From: Clostridium sporogenes
GTDB lineage: Bacteria; Bacillota; Clostridia; Clostridiales; Clostridiaceae
Direction: 5' to 3'
Assembly (NCBI RefSeq): GCF_001020205.1
Contig: NZ_CP011663.1
Location: 1,612,001 to 1,676,000 of the forward strand
Length of the DNA: 64,000 nt
Shown: one piece after another, positions 55,908 to 64,000 of the stretch
Layout of the letters: each line of letters opens with the position of its first letter
Numbering within the stretch: position 1 is the first letter of the stretch
Notes under the pieces: generated by a model
The model's database searches: none
Seen by the model: only the letters and a program-made list of their open reading frames with translations
What the model was told of the DNA's origin: nothing
Made by a program: the position numbers and the translations under genes

Positions 55908-56570
55908 ATGAGTAATGTGTCAGAAGAACTAATAAGAAAGTTATCAGAATCAGTAGTAGAAATGGAAGAAGAGGAAACAGTAGAACTAGCTAAGGAATGT
56001 ATAGAAAAAAATATTAGTGCCTATGAAGCTATAGATAAGGGGCTTGCCCATGGAATGAATAGAGCAGGTGAACTCTATGAAGAAGGAGAATATTATATTC
56101 CGGAATTATTGATGTGCTCTGATGCTATGTACTCAGGATTAGAAATTTTAAAACCTCACTTAAAAAAGAATGATTTAGGGAAAAAACATAAAGTAGTTAT
56201 AGGAGTAATACAAGGAGATACCCATGATATAGGAAAAAATTTAGTTAAAATAATGATGGAGACTGAAGGATTTGAAGTTATAGATTTAGGAAGAGATGTA
56301 CCAATAAGAGATTTTGTAGATAAAGCTAAAGAGGTAGAAGCTGATATAATTTGTATGTCTACTCTTATGACTACAACTATGGATGGAATGGGAGAAGTTA
56401 TAAAATTATTAAAAGAAGAAGGAATAAGAGAAAAAGTAACAGTAATGATAGGCGGAGGTCCTATATCTCAAAATTTTGCAGATAAGATAGGAGCAGATAT
56501 ATATACAACAGATGCTTCGAAAGCCGCAAAGTATGCTAAAAAAATAGTATCAGAAAAAGTTCCCTGCTAA
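55908..56570 (+). CDS. methyltransferase cognate corrinoid protein
   Basis: A 220-aa protein of the MtaC/MtbC/MtvC type: a four-helix cap domain (residues 1-90) and a B12-binding Rossmann domain (91-215) with GDTHDIGKN, His106 being the expected lower axial cobalt ligand, ICMSTLMTTTMDGM and VMIGGGPISQ. It carries the methyl group as methyl-Co(III). It sits behind paralogue 2 with an AAGGAGG RBS. Confidence 0.95.
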   Translation: MSNVSEELIRKLSESVVEMEEEETVELAKECIEKNISAYEAIDKGLAHGMNRAGELYEEGEYYIPELLMCSDAMYSGLEILKPHLKKNDLGKKHKVVIGVIQGDTHDIGKNLVKIMMETEGFEVIDLGRDVPIRDFVDKAKEVEADIICMSTLMTTTMDGMGEVIKLLKEEGIREKVTVMIGGGPISQNFADKIGADIYTTDASKAAKYAKKIVSEKVPC

Positions 56571-56591
56571 TCAAGTGATTATTGGGTTAAG

Positions 56592-56721
56592 ATGGAGTTT
56601 GTTTATAGTAATTACCTTTATTCATTTGAACCATAGAAGAACTTGTTCAGGTATGTAGAAGTGCTTATTTCCAATTTTCATAGAGGATGGTAGCATTAGC
56701 AATGCTATAAATAGGATAAAA
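56592..56721 (-). repeat. dispersed double-hairpin repeat, copy 5 (reverse, diverged)
   Basis: It is homologous to 61561-61689 (GAGTTTGTT at one end, TAGAAGAACTT in the middle, GGATAA/GAATAAA at the other) and, more distantly, to the reverse of copy 4. The common end GGATGGTAGCATTAGCAATG and AGGATAAA fit the reversed first hairpin. Confidence 0.55.
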
Positions 56722-56796
56722 AATATGTTCATAATTAAGAAGTATATATTGTATAAATAATACAAGGAAAAATTAAAAATATATGAGGTGCATTAA

Positions 56797-57819
56797 ATGT
56801 TAACACCAAAAGAAAGATTAAATTTAGTATTAAAAAATAAATCAGTTGATAGGCCTCCTTGTATATGTCCAGGTGGAATGATGAATATGATAATAGAGGA
56901 TTTAATGGATATAAGTGGATATAAGTGGCCAGAAGCTCATAGGAATCCAGAAATTATGGCTAATTTAGCTATATCAATGTATGAACAGGGAGGATTTGAA
57001 AATTTTGGAGTACCTTTCTGTATGACTATAGAAGCAGAAGCTATGGGAGCTACAGTAGATTTAGGAGATAAAACCACTGAACCTAGGGTTATAAAGTATC
57101 CCATAGAATCAGTAGTAGAGTGGAGAAAATTAAAGAAAATGGATCTAAATGAAGGAAGAGAAAAAGTAGTTTTAGATGCTATAAAGATTATAAAAGATAA
57201 AAATCTACCAGTACCAATAATGGCAAATTTAACAGGCCCTATAAGTGTAGCTTCTTCTTTAATGGAGCCTATGTATTTTTATAAAGAATTAGTTAGAAAA
57301 AAAGATGAAGCACATAAATTTCTGAATTTTGTAACAGAAAATTTAATAGAATTTGGTAAAGCTCAACTTTTAGCAGGTGCTAATGTTATAACTATATCAG
57401 ATCCTAGTGGTACAGGAGAAATACTAGGACCAAGATTGTTTAAAGAGTTTATGATACCTTATTTAAATAGGATAGTAGATGAACTTAAAGATTACACAGA
57501 GGGAACAATAATACATATCTGTGGAAGATTAAAAAGTATATACAAAGAATTAAATGATTTACATAGTGATGTGGTAAGCTTTGATTCTATAAGTAGTGTA
57601 ACTCAAGTGCTTAAAAATGTGGAAAATAAAGCTGTAATGGGAAATGTAAGCACATTAACTATACAAAATAGTACCAAAGAAGAGGTAGAAAAGTTAGCTA
57701 ATGCTTGCATGAATTTAGGGGTGGACATATTATCACCAGCCTGCGGAATAGGCACTAAAAGCCCTATAGAAAATGTAAGAGCAATGGTAAATGCAGCTAA
57801 AAAAAGAAACGTAAAATAA
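56797..57819 (+). CDS. UroD/MtaA-type corrinoid methyltransferase, paralogue 3
   Basis: A 340-aa UroD-superfamily protein, full length (LTPKERLNLVLKNKSVDRPP at the start), with VPFCMTIEAEAMGATVDLGD as in paralogue 2, HICGRLKSIY and SPACGIGTKSP as zinc ligand candidates, and MGNVSTLTIQ before the last. It is the closest relative of the short paralogue 2. The two may derive from a duplication and specialise as methyltransferase I and II. It has GAGGTG at its RBS and lies between a repeat and a 949-bp gap. Confidence 0.85.
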   Translation: MLTPKERLNLVLKNKSVDRPPCICPGGMMNMIIEDLMDISGYKWPEAHRNPEIMANLAISMYEQGGFENFGVPFCMTIEAEAMGATVDLGDKTTEPRVIKYPIESVVEWRKLKKMDLNEGREKVVLDAIKIIKDKNLPVPIMANLTGPISVASSLMEPMYFYKELVRKKDEAHKFLNFVTENLIEFGKAQLLAGANVITISDPSGTGEILGPRLFKEFMIPYLNRIVDELKDYTEGTIIHICGRLKSIYKELNDLHSDVVSFDSISSVTQVLKNVENKAVMGNVSTLTIQNSTKEEVEKLANACMNLGVDILSPACGIGTKSPIENVRAMVNAAKKRNVK

Positions 57820-58099
57820 GGAAATTCCGACTAGAGGGAAGTTGTACTCACCGTGGTTTAAAAAAGGGATATGTGGCTAGAAAGGCAACTCACTTCAATA
57901 AGAGATTCTAACTTGTTTTTTTAAAAAAATATATGGTTCCAAATTATAACTCGTTGAACACTCAGACAATAATTTGGAACATACATATATTTTGAAAAAA
58001 CAACTAAGAATCTCTAATCTTGTTCAAATGCCTTTTACACCACATATCCCTATTTTTTAAACCACGAGAAGCTAGAATAACTCTTTAAAGAAAATTTCC
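57820..58099. repeat. 280-bp long palindromic element
   Basis: GGAAATT (57820-57826) pairs with 58093-58099. GTGGTTTAAAAAAGGGATATG and two further bases (57853-57876) pair with 58040-58065. AGAGATTCT plus following T-run (57901-57921) pairs with 57995-58015, and GGTTCCAAATTA (57935-57946) with 57970-57980. The loop is ~23 nt. There is no open frame. On either strand this forms one very long hairpin, like a MITE or a remnant of one. Confidence 0.75.
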
Positions 58100-58532
58100 T
58101 GTGTGGTAAAGAGGTACAAAAGGAAGATTTTACTCTACTACGTTCTGTAAAATACACAATTATATTTCCCTTTTTAAGATATTTATACATTGTACGTATA
58201 TAAAAAATTTTTAGTTATTTATATTCTTTCTAATAAGGACTTAAAAAAATTTTCGATAGAAAATTAATGCGGTAGCATGTCAAAGAATTATATTTTTATA
58301 ATGTTTATATAAATTAAATTTACACCTAAATTTATTTGCGTTAGTAAACAAATTCAATATAATAACAAATTTTCATTATAGCTATCTATCGACTAAAAGT
58401 ATTGCTTGTTTTAATACCTTTAAAGGTTGGTATAATAATTTCCTACTGAAAGAAAAATAGTGGAGAATATACAGTTTTAAAAGTCATACTCTGTATTATG
58501 ATTAGTTTCTTTTACACTTTAATAAGAGTGTT
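58100..58532. other. AT-rich intergenic stretch with a decayed repeat end
   Basis: It holds the inverted pair TCGATAGA (58253-58260) and TCTATCGA (58385-58392). Right after that, 58393-58432 (CTAAAAGTATTGCTTGTTTT, then AATACCTTTAAAGG and GGTATAATA) resembles the outer arm of the element at 40719-40980. I see no gene. Confidence 0.5.
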
Positions 58533-58614
58533 ATACGAATTTTTTATAGAAAAATTTTCATCTATTAGAATTTTATATAATTGTAGAAAATTTATTAATC
58601 CAATGCTAAAATAC
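58533..58614 (+). promoter_or_regulatory. conserved upstream box of the fourth MtaA-type gene
   Basis: It is the partner of 49243-49322. 58575-58614 matches 49283-49322 at 38 of 40 positions and similarity continues ~40 nt upstream. It lies ~155 nt before the ATG at 58769, against ~96 nt in the other copy. Confidence 0.6.
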
Positions 58615-58768
58615 AAAAATGTAAGGAACAATGGCGAATTTAGTATTATATTAAATTAAAAAAATAAAGATTCTACTTTAAAATATAAATATATTAAAAA
58701 TAAATATAAAATAAGTAAAAAAGAATAGAAATTTAATATATATAATTTGAAAGAAAGGTATGTTAACC

Positions 58769-59839
58769 ATGGATACTTTTAAAGATGAAATGACCGCAAA
58801 GGAAAGATCAGAAGCTTATTTTAAAGGAGAAGAAGTAGATAGATTACCCTGTGCTATTATGTTTGAGGAAACAGCTGCGGTATATGCAGGTATAAGCACT
58901 AAAGAATATTATTTTGATGCGGATAAAATGTTAGAGGCAGAGAAATTTAAGGTAAGAGAGTTAGGGGCGGAAAGCGCAGGAATTAATGTAACTCTAAGAG
59001 GTATGGGAGAAGCTCTTGGTAGTAAGATGGGTTATCCTAATGATAGAGCCTCCTATCTAATTGATCCAGTGTTAAAGGACTATAAAATGTTAGATAATAT
59101 GGATGTAGTGAATCCTTATAAGGATGGCAGATTACCAATAACATTAAAAGCATTAGGTAAGATAAAAAAAGAGTTAGGTAATGAAGTAAATATAGGTAGT
59201 GGAATTTCAGGTCCTATAAGTGCAGCTTCTGCAGTTAGGGGAACAAATAATCTTATGAGGGATTTTGTTAAAAACAAGGAAGGTATACATAAGTTATTAG
59301 ATTTTATGACAGAATGCAATTTAGCTTTTGTTAAAGCGGTTTATGATGAATACGGATTGGTATGTGGTATAGGGGATCCTTTGTCCTGTGGTAATTTAAT
59401 AAGTGATAAACAATTTGAAAAATTTGTGGAGCCTTATCTTATAAAAACCATAGACGGTATATATAAGATAACAGGCCAAAAACCATTTTTGCATATATGT
59501 GGAAAAACAAAACATATATGGAATCGTTTAGGTAGAATGAATATATCAACCTTTAGTGTTGATAACTGTGAAGATATAGGGGAACTTAAAGATGTTTTAG
59601 GGGATAAAGTATGTATAGTAGGAAATGTGGATCCTGTTTCTATTATAAGAAATGGAACTGTAGAAGATGTGTATAACGCCGTTAAATTATGTATAGAAAA
59701 GGCTGGAGATAGCCCTAAAGGATACATAGTTGGATCTGGTTGTGATATACCTAGTGGAGCTCCAGTGGAGAATATAAAGGCTATGATAGAGGCTACTAAA
59801 AAATATAGTAGAGGTATTAGAATAGGACGAGGAATTTAG
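58769..59839 (+). CDS. UroD/MtaA-type corrinoid methyltransferase, paralogue 4
   Basis: A 356-aa protein closest to paralogue 1 (both start MTxKER...KGEExDR and share the LRGxxEAxGxKxGYP stretch). Candidate zinc ligands are HICGKTKHIW and SGCDIPSGAP, with CIVGNVDPVS between. The upstream ATG at 58760 is only 2 nt from GAAAGG, so ATG 58769 is preferred. metN starts 21 bp after its stop, so the ABC transporter and this enzyme are very likely co-transcribed. Confidence 0.85.
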   Translation: MDTFKDEMTAKERSEAYFKGEEVDRLPCAIMFEETAAVYAGISTKEYYFDADKMLEAEKFKVRELGAESAGINVTLRGMGEALGSKMGYPNDRASYLIDPVLKDYKMLDNMDVVNPYKDGRLPITLKALGKIKKELGNEVNIGSGISGPISAASAVRGTNNLMRDFVKNKEGIHKLLDFMTECNLAFVKAVYDEYGLVCGIGDPLSCGNLISDKQFEKFVEPYLIKTIDGIYKITGQKPFLHICGKTKHIWNRLGRMNISTFSVDNCEDIGELKDVLGDKVCIVGNVDPVSIIRNGTVEDVYNAVKLCIEKAGDSPKGYIVGSGCDIPSGAPVENIKAMIEATKKYSRGIRIGRGI

Positions 59840-59860
59840 CTTAAGAGGAGATGTAATAAA

Positions 59861-60823
59861 ATGATAGAAATATCAAAATTGCAAAAGTTTTATGGTGATA
59901 CAGAAGTTTTACGGAATATAAATGTGGAAATAGATAAGGGCGACATATATGGTCTTGTGGGAATTAGTGGAGCAGGAAAATCTACACTTTTAAGATGTAT
60001 AAATGGACTTGAATTCTATGAAGCTGGAAGTTTAAAAGTAAATGGTATAGAAGTAAAAAATTTAAATGAAAAAAAGCTAAGAGCTTTTAGAAAAAATATA
60101 GGAATGATATTTCAACAGTTTTCTTTACTTGAAAGAAAAACTGTATATGAAAATGTAGCATTGCCTATGGAGTGTTGGGGATACAAAAGACAAGATATAG
60201 ATAAAAAAGTAAAGGAATTGTTAGAACTAGTTGAATTGGGAGATAAGATAAACTCTAAACCAAGACAGTTAAGTGGTGGACAAAAACAAAGGGTTGCTAT
60301 AGCAAGAGCACTTACATTAGATCCAGAAATATTATTATGTGATGAAGCTACTTCAGCGTTGGATCCTAATATAACAAACTCCATTCTAGAATTGCTTAAG
60401 AAGATAAATAGAGAATTAGGTATAACTATTGTAGTGGTTACTCATCAAATGGATGTAGTAAAGCATGTATGTAATAAAATGGCTATATTAAGCAAAGGAA
60501 ATCTAGAGGCAAAAGGAAAAGTAGAGGATATTTTCTTGGACAAGCCTAAGGTTTTAGAAGAACTTTTAGGGGAGTTAGAAGATAGTGTAATAGTAAAAAA
60601 AGGTGTAAATATAGAAATAATAGAAAGAGAAAATATTCAAGAGAGTTCAATTTTATCTAGTTTAGCTATAGATACAAAAGTTAAATATTCTTTAATATGG
60701 GGTGGAACGGATAAATATAGAGATAAAGTATTGGGATCTTTTATTATAAACATAAAAAGTGATGATAAACCCAAAATTGTAAATTATTTAAATGAAAAGC
60801 ATATTGAGTGGAGGGAAGTATAA
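59861..60823 (+). CDS. metN: methionine-type ABC transporter ATP-binding protein
   Basis: A 320-aa ATPase: Walker A GISGAGKSTLLRCI, signature LSGGQKQRVAIARAL, Walker B ILLCDEATSALDP and a C-terminal NIL domain (residues ~245-320) that in MetN binds methionine and inhibits transport. First gene of metNIQ here, placed directly after an MtaA-type gene and behind GAGGAG. The transported compound may be methionine or a methylated relative. Confidence 0.93.
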   Translation: MIEISKLQKFYGDTEVLRNINVEIDKGDIYGLVGISGAGKSTLLRCINGLEFYEAGSLKVNGIEVKNLNEKKLRAFRKNIGMIFQQFSLLERKTVYENVALPMECWGYKRQDIDKKVKELLELVELGDKINSKPRQLSGGQKQRVAIARALTLDPEILLCDEATSALDPNITNSILELLKKINRELGITIVVVTHQMDVVKHVCNKMAILSKGNLEAKGKVEDIFLDKPKVLEELLGELEDSVIVKKGVNIEIIERENIQESSILSSLAIDTKVKYSLIWGGTDKYRDKVLGSFIINIKSDDKPKIVNYLNEKHIEWREV

Positions 60824-60824
60824 A

Positions 60825-61481
60825 GTGAATGAGATTACAACTTTGACGAAGCAAATAATTCTTCCTAGTTTATGGCAAACCATATATATGATACTAATAG
60901 CAACTATTTTATCAGCTGTAATTGGATTCATTCTAGCTATAGTATTAGTAGTAACAGATGAAAAAGGCATTAAACCAAATAAAATAATTTATGGAGTATT
61001 AAGTGCCATAATTAATGTATTAAGATCAGTACCATTTATTATTCTTGCAGTAGCTATAATACCTTTTACAAGAAGTGTTGTAGGAACATCTATAGGAGAA
61101 AATGCGGCAATAGTTCCTTTAACTATAGCTTCAGCACCTTTTATAGCTAGATTAATAGAAAGTAGTTTAAAGGAAGTAAATCCGAGTTTAATAGAAGCTG
61201 CTAAATCTTTTGGTGCTTCAAATATTCAGATAATATTTAAAGTAATGGTAAAGGAAGCCATTCCATCTATAAACTTAAATTTAACCTTAGCTACAATAAC
61301 AATATTAGGATTAACAGCAATGGCAGGAGCAGTAGGAGCTGGAGGATTGGGAGCCGTTGGACTTACTTATGGATATCAAAGTTTTAATGATACTATAATG
61401 TATACAACTCTAGTTCTATTGGTAATAATAGTTGGAATTATACAATTTATAGGGAATATTATATATAAAAAATTAAAATAA
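60825..61481 (+). CDS. metI: methionine-type ABC transporter permease
   Basis: A 218-aa membrane protein with five spans, including LWQTIYMILIATILSAVIGF near the start and the EAA loop EAAKSFGASNIQIIFKVMVKEAIPS. The open frame reaches back to 60792 inside metN, but GGAGGGAAG (60810-60818) points to GTG 60825, leaving 1 bp after the metN stop. Part of metNIQ. Confidence 0.92.
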   Translation: MNEITTLTKQIILPSLWQTIYMILIATILSAVIGFILAIVLVVTDEKGIKPNKIIYGVLSAIINVLRSVPFIILAVAIIPFTRSVVGTSIGENAAIVPLTIASAPFIARLIESSLKEVNPSLIEAAKSFGASNIQIIFKVMVKEAIPSINLNLTLATITILGLTAMAGAVGAGGLGAVGLTYGYQSFNDTIMYTTLVLLVIIVGIIQFIGNIIYKKLK

Positions 61482-61560
61482 AAATATAATAATATATTCA
61501 AGAGAGTTTAAAGATTTAGTTAATTTAATTATATTTTTACATGAAGTAATTCTGAGGAGA

Positions 61561-61689
61561 GTGGAGTTTGTTCATGAGTAATAGCTCTATCTATATGAAT
61601 ATTAGAAGAACTTATTTAGGTACGCAGTTGCTGTTATTTCTAATTTTTTAGAAAATTGGAGAATTGTATCACATAGTTATGGAATAAAT
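61561..61689 (-). repeat. dispersed double-hairpin repeat, copy 6 (reverse, diverged)
   Basis: About 130 nt alignable by eye with copy 5 (56592-56721): GGAGTTTGTTCATG, TAGAAGAACTT, AGGTACG, TTATTTCTAATTTT and a final GGAATAAA. It lies between metI and metQ, so the transcript of the transporter genes would read it in antisense. Confidence 0.55.
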
Positions 61690-61754
61690 TTATACATAGA
61701 AAATAATAGTTTAAATAATTTATAAAATTTTACATATTTAAGGAGGATTTAAGA

Positions 61755-62573
61755 ATGAAAGGGAAAAAAATAGTTAGTATTTTAGCAGCTATAACATTAA
61801 CGTTAGGAATGGTGGCTTGCGGAAACAGTTCATCTAAAGACAAAGAAAAAGAGGCTGAAACATCAGGTGGCAAAAAGGTAATAACTATAGGAACATCAGT
61901 TATATCAAAGGATGTTTTAGAAGAAGCGCAAAAGGTATTTAATAAAAAAAGCAGTAAATATGAAATGAAAGTAAAAGTATTTGATGATGCAATAACTCCT
62001 AATATGGCTGTTAATGATGGAAGTATAGATGGTAATTTTTATCAATATGAAGATTATATGGATAATTTTAATAAGGATAGAGGAACAAAACTAAAAGCAT
62101 ATGGCAAGCCAGTTTTTGCATTCCAAATAGGATTATATTCTAATAAAGTTAAGAAAATAACTGATATTAAGGATAAAATGACTGTTGCAGTATCTAATGA
62201 TAATACTAATAGAGCTTTAGCATTAAAATTATTAGATAAAGAAGGAATAATTAAACTTAAAAAAGGTGTGGAAGTACCAAATACTTTAGATATTGTTGAA
62301 AATAAACATAATTTAAAATTTGTTGAAATGGAAAGATTAAATTTAGCAAATGCATTAAAGGATACTGATATGGCTATAGTTATGGCAGATGTTATGCTTA
62401 AAGCAGGTAAAGATTCAGAAAACGCTTTAGCTTTTGCTCAAGAAGAAGGTATTGTTTTAGTGCTTAAAGAAGATAAAGAATGGGCAAAGGAAGTAGAAGA
62501 AGCATTAACTAGTAATGAAGTTAAAACATTTATAAAAGAAAAAACAAAGGGAACAAAGACGCCTTTATTCTAG
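61755..62573 (+). CDS. metQ: methionine-type ABC transporter substrate-binding lipoprotein
   Basis: A 272-aa NlpA/MetQ family lipoprotein: signal peptide with lipobox ending in Cys22 (GMVAC), Lys/Glu-rich linker, then ITIGTSVISKDVLEEAQKVF, DGNFYQYEDYMDNFN and GLYSNKVKKITDIKDKMTVA. It binds methionine or an analogue and hands it to MetI. It has GGAGGATT as RBS and ends at a perfect terminator. It is separated from metI by 273 bp holding repeat copy 6. Confidence 0.92.
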   Translation: MKGKKIVSILAAITLTLGMVACGNSSSKDKEKEAETSGGKKVITIGTSVISKDVLEEAQKVFNKKSSKYEMKVKVFDDAITPNMAVNDGSIDGNFYQYEDYMDNFNKDRGTKLKAYGKPVFAFQIGLYSNKVKKITDIKDKMTVAVSNDNTNRALALKLLDKEGIIKLKKGVEVPNTLDIVENKHNLKFVEMERLNLANALKDTDMAIVMADVMLKAGKDSENALAFAQEEGIVLVLKEDKEWAKEVEEALTSNEVKTFIKEKTKGTKTPLF

Positions 62574-62617
62574 TTTAAATATTTTAAGATAATCACAATT
62601 CCTATTGTTAAATACAA

Positions 62618-62658
62618 AGATGCCTCTAAACTATAATAGTTTAGAGGCATCTCATTTT
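62618..62658. terminator. perfect bidirectional terminator
   Basis: AGATGCCTCTAAACTA (62618-62633) and TAGTTTAGAGGCATCT (62637-62652) form a 16-bp stem with a 3-nt loop. T-rich DNA follows on the + side. Confidence 0.9.
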
Positions 62659-62783
62659 TAGCAAATTTTAAAGTTATTTTTACCTTTTATAATAAATTTA
62701 TATAGAAAAAAAGTGTATAACTTGTTAAAAGTAAAACTATTTTTATAGTCTAAAATATTAAAAATAGTGTAATTAAATGATTA

Positions 62784-63365
62784 TTAAATATTAGAGTTTT
62801 CAACTCTTTCATCATTTTTATATTCACCCATGAAGATTTCACCATTGGAGTGAATGTACATACCTCTTCCATGTTTTAAATCATTAACCCATTGTCCAAT
62901 ATATTTATCACCATGGCTACAAACATAAACTCCGTCTCCATGACGAACATCGGAAAGCCAATCACCAGTATAAACATCACCATCAGACCAAGTATAGATA
63001 CCTTGCCCGGATTTTAAATCATGTTCCCAATATCCAACATAGCTTTCACCATCTGGCCAAGTGTATATGCCATATCCATGTTTTTCATCATCTTTCCAAT
63101 TACCAGTATATTTTTCACCAGAAGCCCAAACTAAAACGCCTTCCCCATGCATCATGTTCTCTTTCCAATAACCTACATATTTAGTTCCATTAGTGTAAGT
63201 ATATGTACCAAAACCATGCATTTTACCATCTTTTTTTTCACCTTCATATACTCCTTTGTGGCTATGATGGTGTTCATTGTCCATAACAGTTTCAGATGAT
63301 GTAGTTTTAAGACATATAACATCCAAGTAATAATTATTGGGGTTTTCTATTTTAAATTTTTTCAT
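62784..63365 (-). CDS. MORN-repeat protein
   Basis: A 193-aa protein. After a ~35-residue start it consists of about six to seven MORN repeats of 23 residues (pattern YxGxWxxxxxHGxGxYxWxxGxx; for example YVGYWKENMMHGEGVLVW, YTGNWKDDEKHGYGIYTW). There is no signal peptide or membrane span. MORN repeats form a beta-hairpin ribbon often linked to membranes or protein contacts. The bacterial function is unknown. It has GGTAAGGG as RBS and is alone on the minus strand. Confidence 0.9.
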   Translation of the reverse strand: MKKFKIENPNNYYLDVICLKTTSSETVMDNEHHHSHKGVYEGEKKDGKMHGFGTYTYTNGTKYVGYWKENMMHGEGVLVWASGEKYTGNWKDDEKHGYGIYTWPDGESYVGYWEHDLKSGQGIYTWSDGDVYTGDWLSDVRHGDGVYVCSHGDKYIGQWVNDLKHGRGMYIHSNGEIFMGEYKNDERVENSNI

Positions 63366-63687
63366 TTTTATATCCCTTACCTTTCTAATATTAGTTCAAA
63401 TTTAGCTTATTTTTAATATACTTACATAAATGATTTTTCATATCATTTAATAATAAATACCAAGTATAAAATATTATATCATAAAATACTAAAAAGAATA
63501 TACTAAAAAATCTTATTAAATTAAACAATGAAATCTTTTAAAAAATAGAGGGAGAGTTAATATATTTAAAGTAATATATAAGAGATAGTTAAAAAATCTG
63601 TTTTAACTTCTTTAGTGAAAGTTCAACATTAAATCAAACTATGCTAATATAATAATATAGAATTGAAATAAAACAGGGGGAACTTTT
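63366..63687. other. intergenic region between divergent genes
   Basis: 322 bp, AT-rich. It contains the leaders of the MORN gene (-) and of the flavin oxidoreductase gene (+). No RNA or repeat was recognised. Confidence 0.5.
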
Positions 63688-64000
63688 ATGAAAAGTTTAT
63701 TTGATAAAACCTGCATAAAAACAATGGAACTTAAAAATAGATTTGTTCGTTCAGCTACTTGGGAGGGTATGGCAACAGAAGAAGGACATATCACGGAGAG
63801 ATTACTTAATTTATATGAAGAATTAGCAAAGGGTGGAGTTGGATTAATAATAACTAGTTACACTACTATATTTGATTATGATAAACCAAGTCTTAGAATC
63901 CTTGGAATTTATGATGACAGTTTTATTAAAGAATATAAGCTTTTGACAGATACAATTCATAAATATGGAGCTAAAGTATTAATGCAAATAGTCTTAGGAG
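63688..64000 (+). CDS. Old Yellow Enzyme family NADH:flavin oxidoreductase, partial (window end)
   Basis: ATG 63688 follows AGGGGGAAC. The visible 104 residues match the N-terminus of FMN-dependent OYE-type reductases: LKNRFVRSATWEGMAT, TERLLNLYEELAKGGVGLIIT and the strand YGAKVLMQIVLGG begun at the edge. It cannot be told whether it is a simple ene-reductase or the longer 2,4-dienoyl-CoA/enoate reductase type with an Fe-S domain, because the rest is outside the window. Confidence 0.88.
   Translation, partial: MKSLFDKTCIKTMELKNRFVRSATWEGMATEEGHITERLLNLYEELAKGGVGLIITSYTTIFDYDKPSLRILGIYDDSFIKEYKLLTDTIHKYGAKVLMQIVLG

Overview
The window is low-GC (roughly 27-30 %), with dense genes, strong GGAGG-type ribosome binding sites and frequent TTG/GTG starts. 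Gene content (tandem M4 neutral proteases, a selenocysteine-containing betaine reductase, SpoVD/SpoVE, PyrR control, a meso-DAP type MurE) points to a proteolytic, Stickland-fermenting Clostridium, most like C. botulinum group I / C. sporogenes. This is judged from the sequence alone. No rRNA, tRNA, prophage, intact IS or CRISPR array was seen.

Layout. 1-3056 (-): two tandem M4 metalloproteases, the first cut by the window edge. 3657-6692 (-): nadA-nadB-nadC, with a promoter and a palindromic operator candidate in front of nadA. 6864-9267: a membrane M28 peptidase, a TrhA/hemolysin III protein and a TetR regulator. 9546-13799: grdI, grdH (UGA read as selenocysteine, 10890-12203) and a BCCT transporter, which together make a betaine uptake and reduction module. 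13897-14994 (-): ychF. 15740-31242 (+): a division and cell-wall cluster (mraZ, rsmH, ftsL-like, spoVD, murE, murF, mraY, spoVE/ftsW, divIB, two DUF881 genes around sbp, yggS, sepF, yggT, ylmH, divIVA). 31550-35747: aroB, mtnN, aroF, aroA. 35965-42042: a DksA/YteA-type protein, lspA, an rluD-type synthase, pyrR and uraA with two PyrR-type RNA sites, and exoA/xth. 42264-49122: an RlmL-type methyltransferase, a beta-carbonic anhydrase, modABC, a YpmS-like protein, a patatin and a 51-aa protein. 49418-62573: a corrinoid methyltransferase island with four UroD/MtaA-type proteins, an NhaC-type antiporter, a RACo-type activator, a CobW-type GTPase, a corrinoid protein and a methionine-type ABC transporter. 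62784-64000: a MORN-repeat protein (-) and the start of an Old Yellow Enzyme family gene.

The corrinoid island looks like a complete methyl-transfer module: an importer, candidate methyltransferases, a corrinoid carrier and its reductive activator. The substrate and final methyl acceptor cannot be read from the window. There is no MttB-type protein and no pterin-binding methyltransferase here.

Several intergenic gaps between 31 and 62 kb hold a family of dispersed, strongly structured repeats (about 125-190 bp, six to seven copies, both orientations) built as two adjacent hairpins around a TTATCC/GGATAA core. Two other long palindromic elements (40719-40980 and 57820-58099) lie in the same part of the window. 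Together with two genes whose Shine-Dalgarno sequence and start codon are separated by a hairpin, these are the least explained signals in the window.
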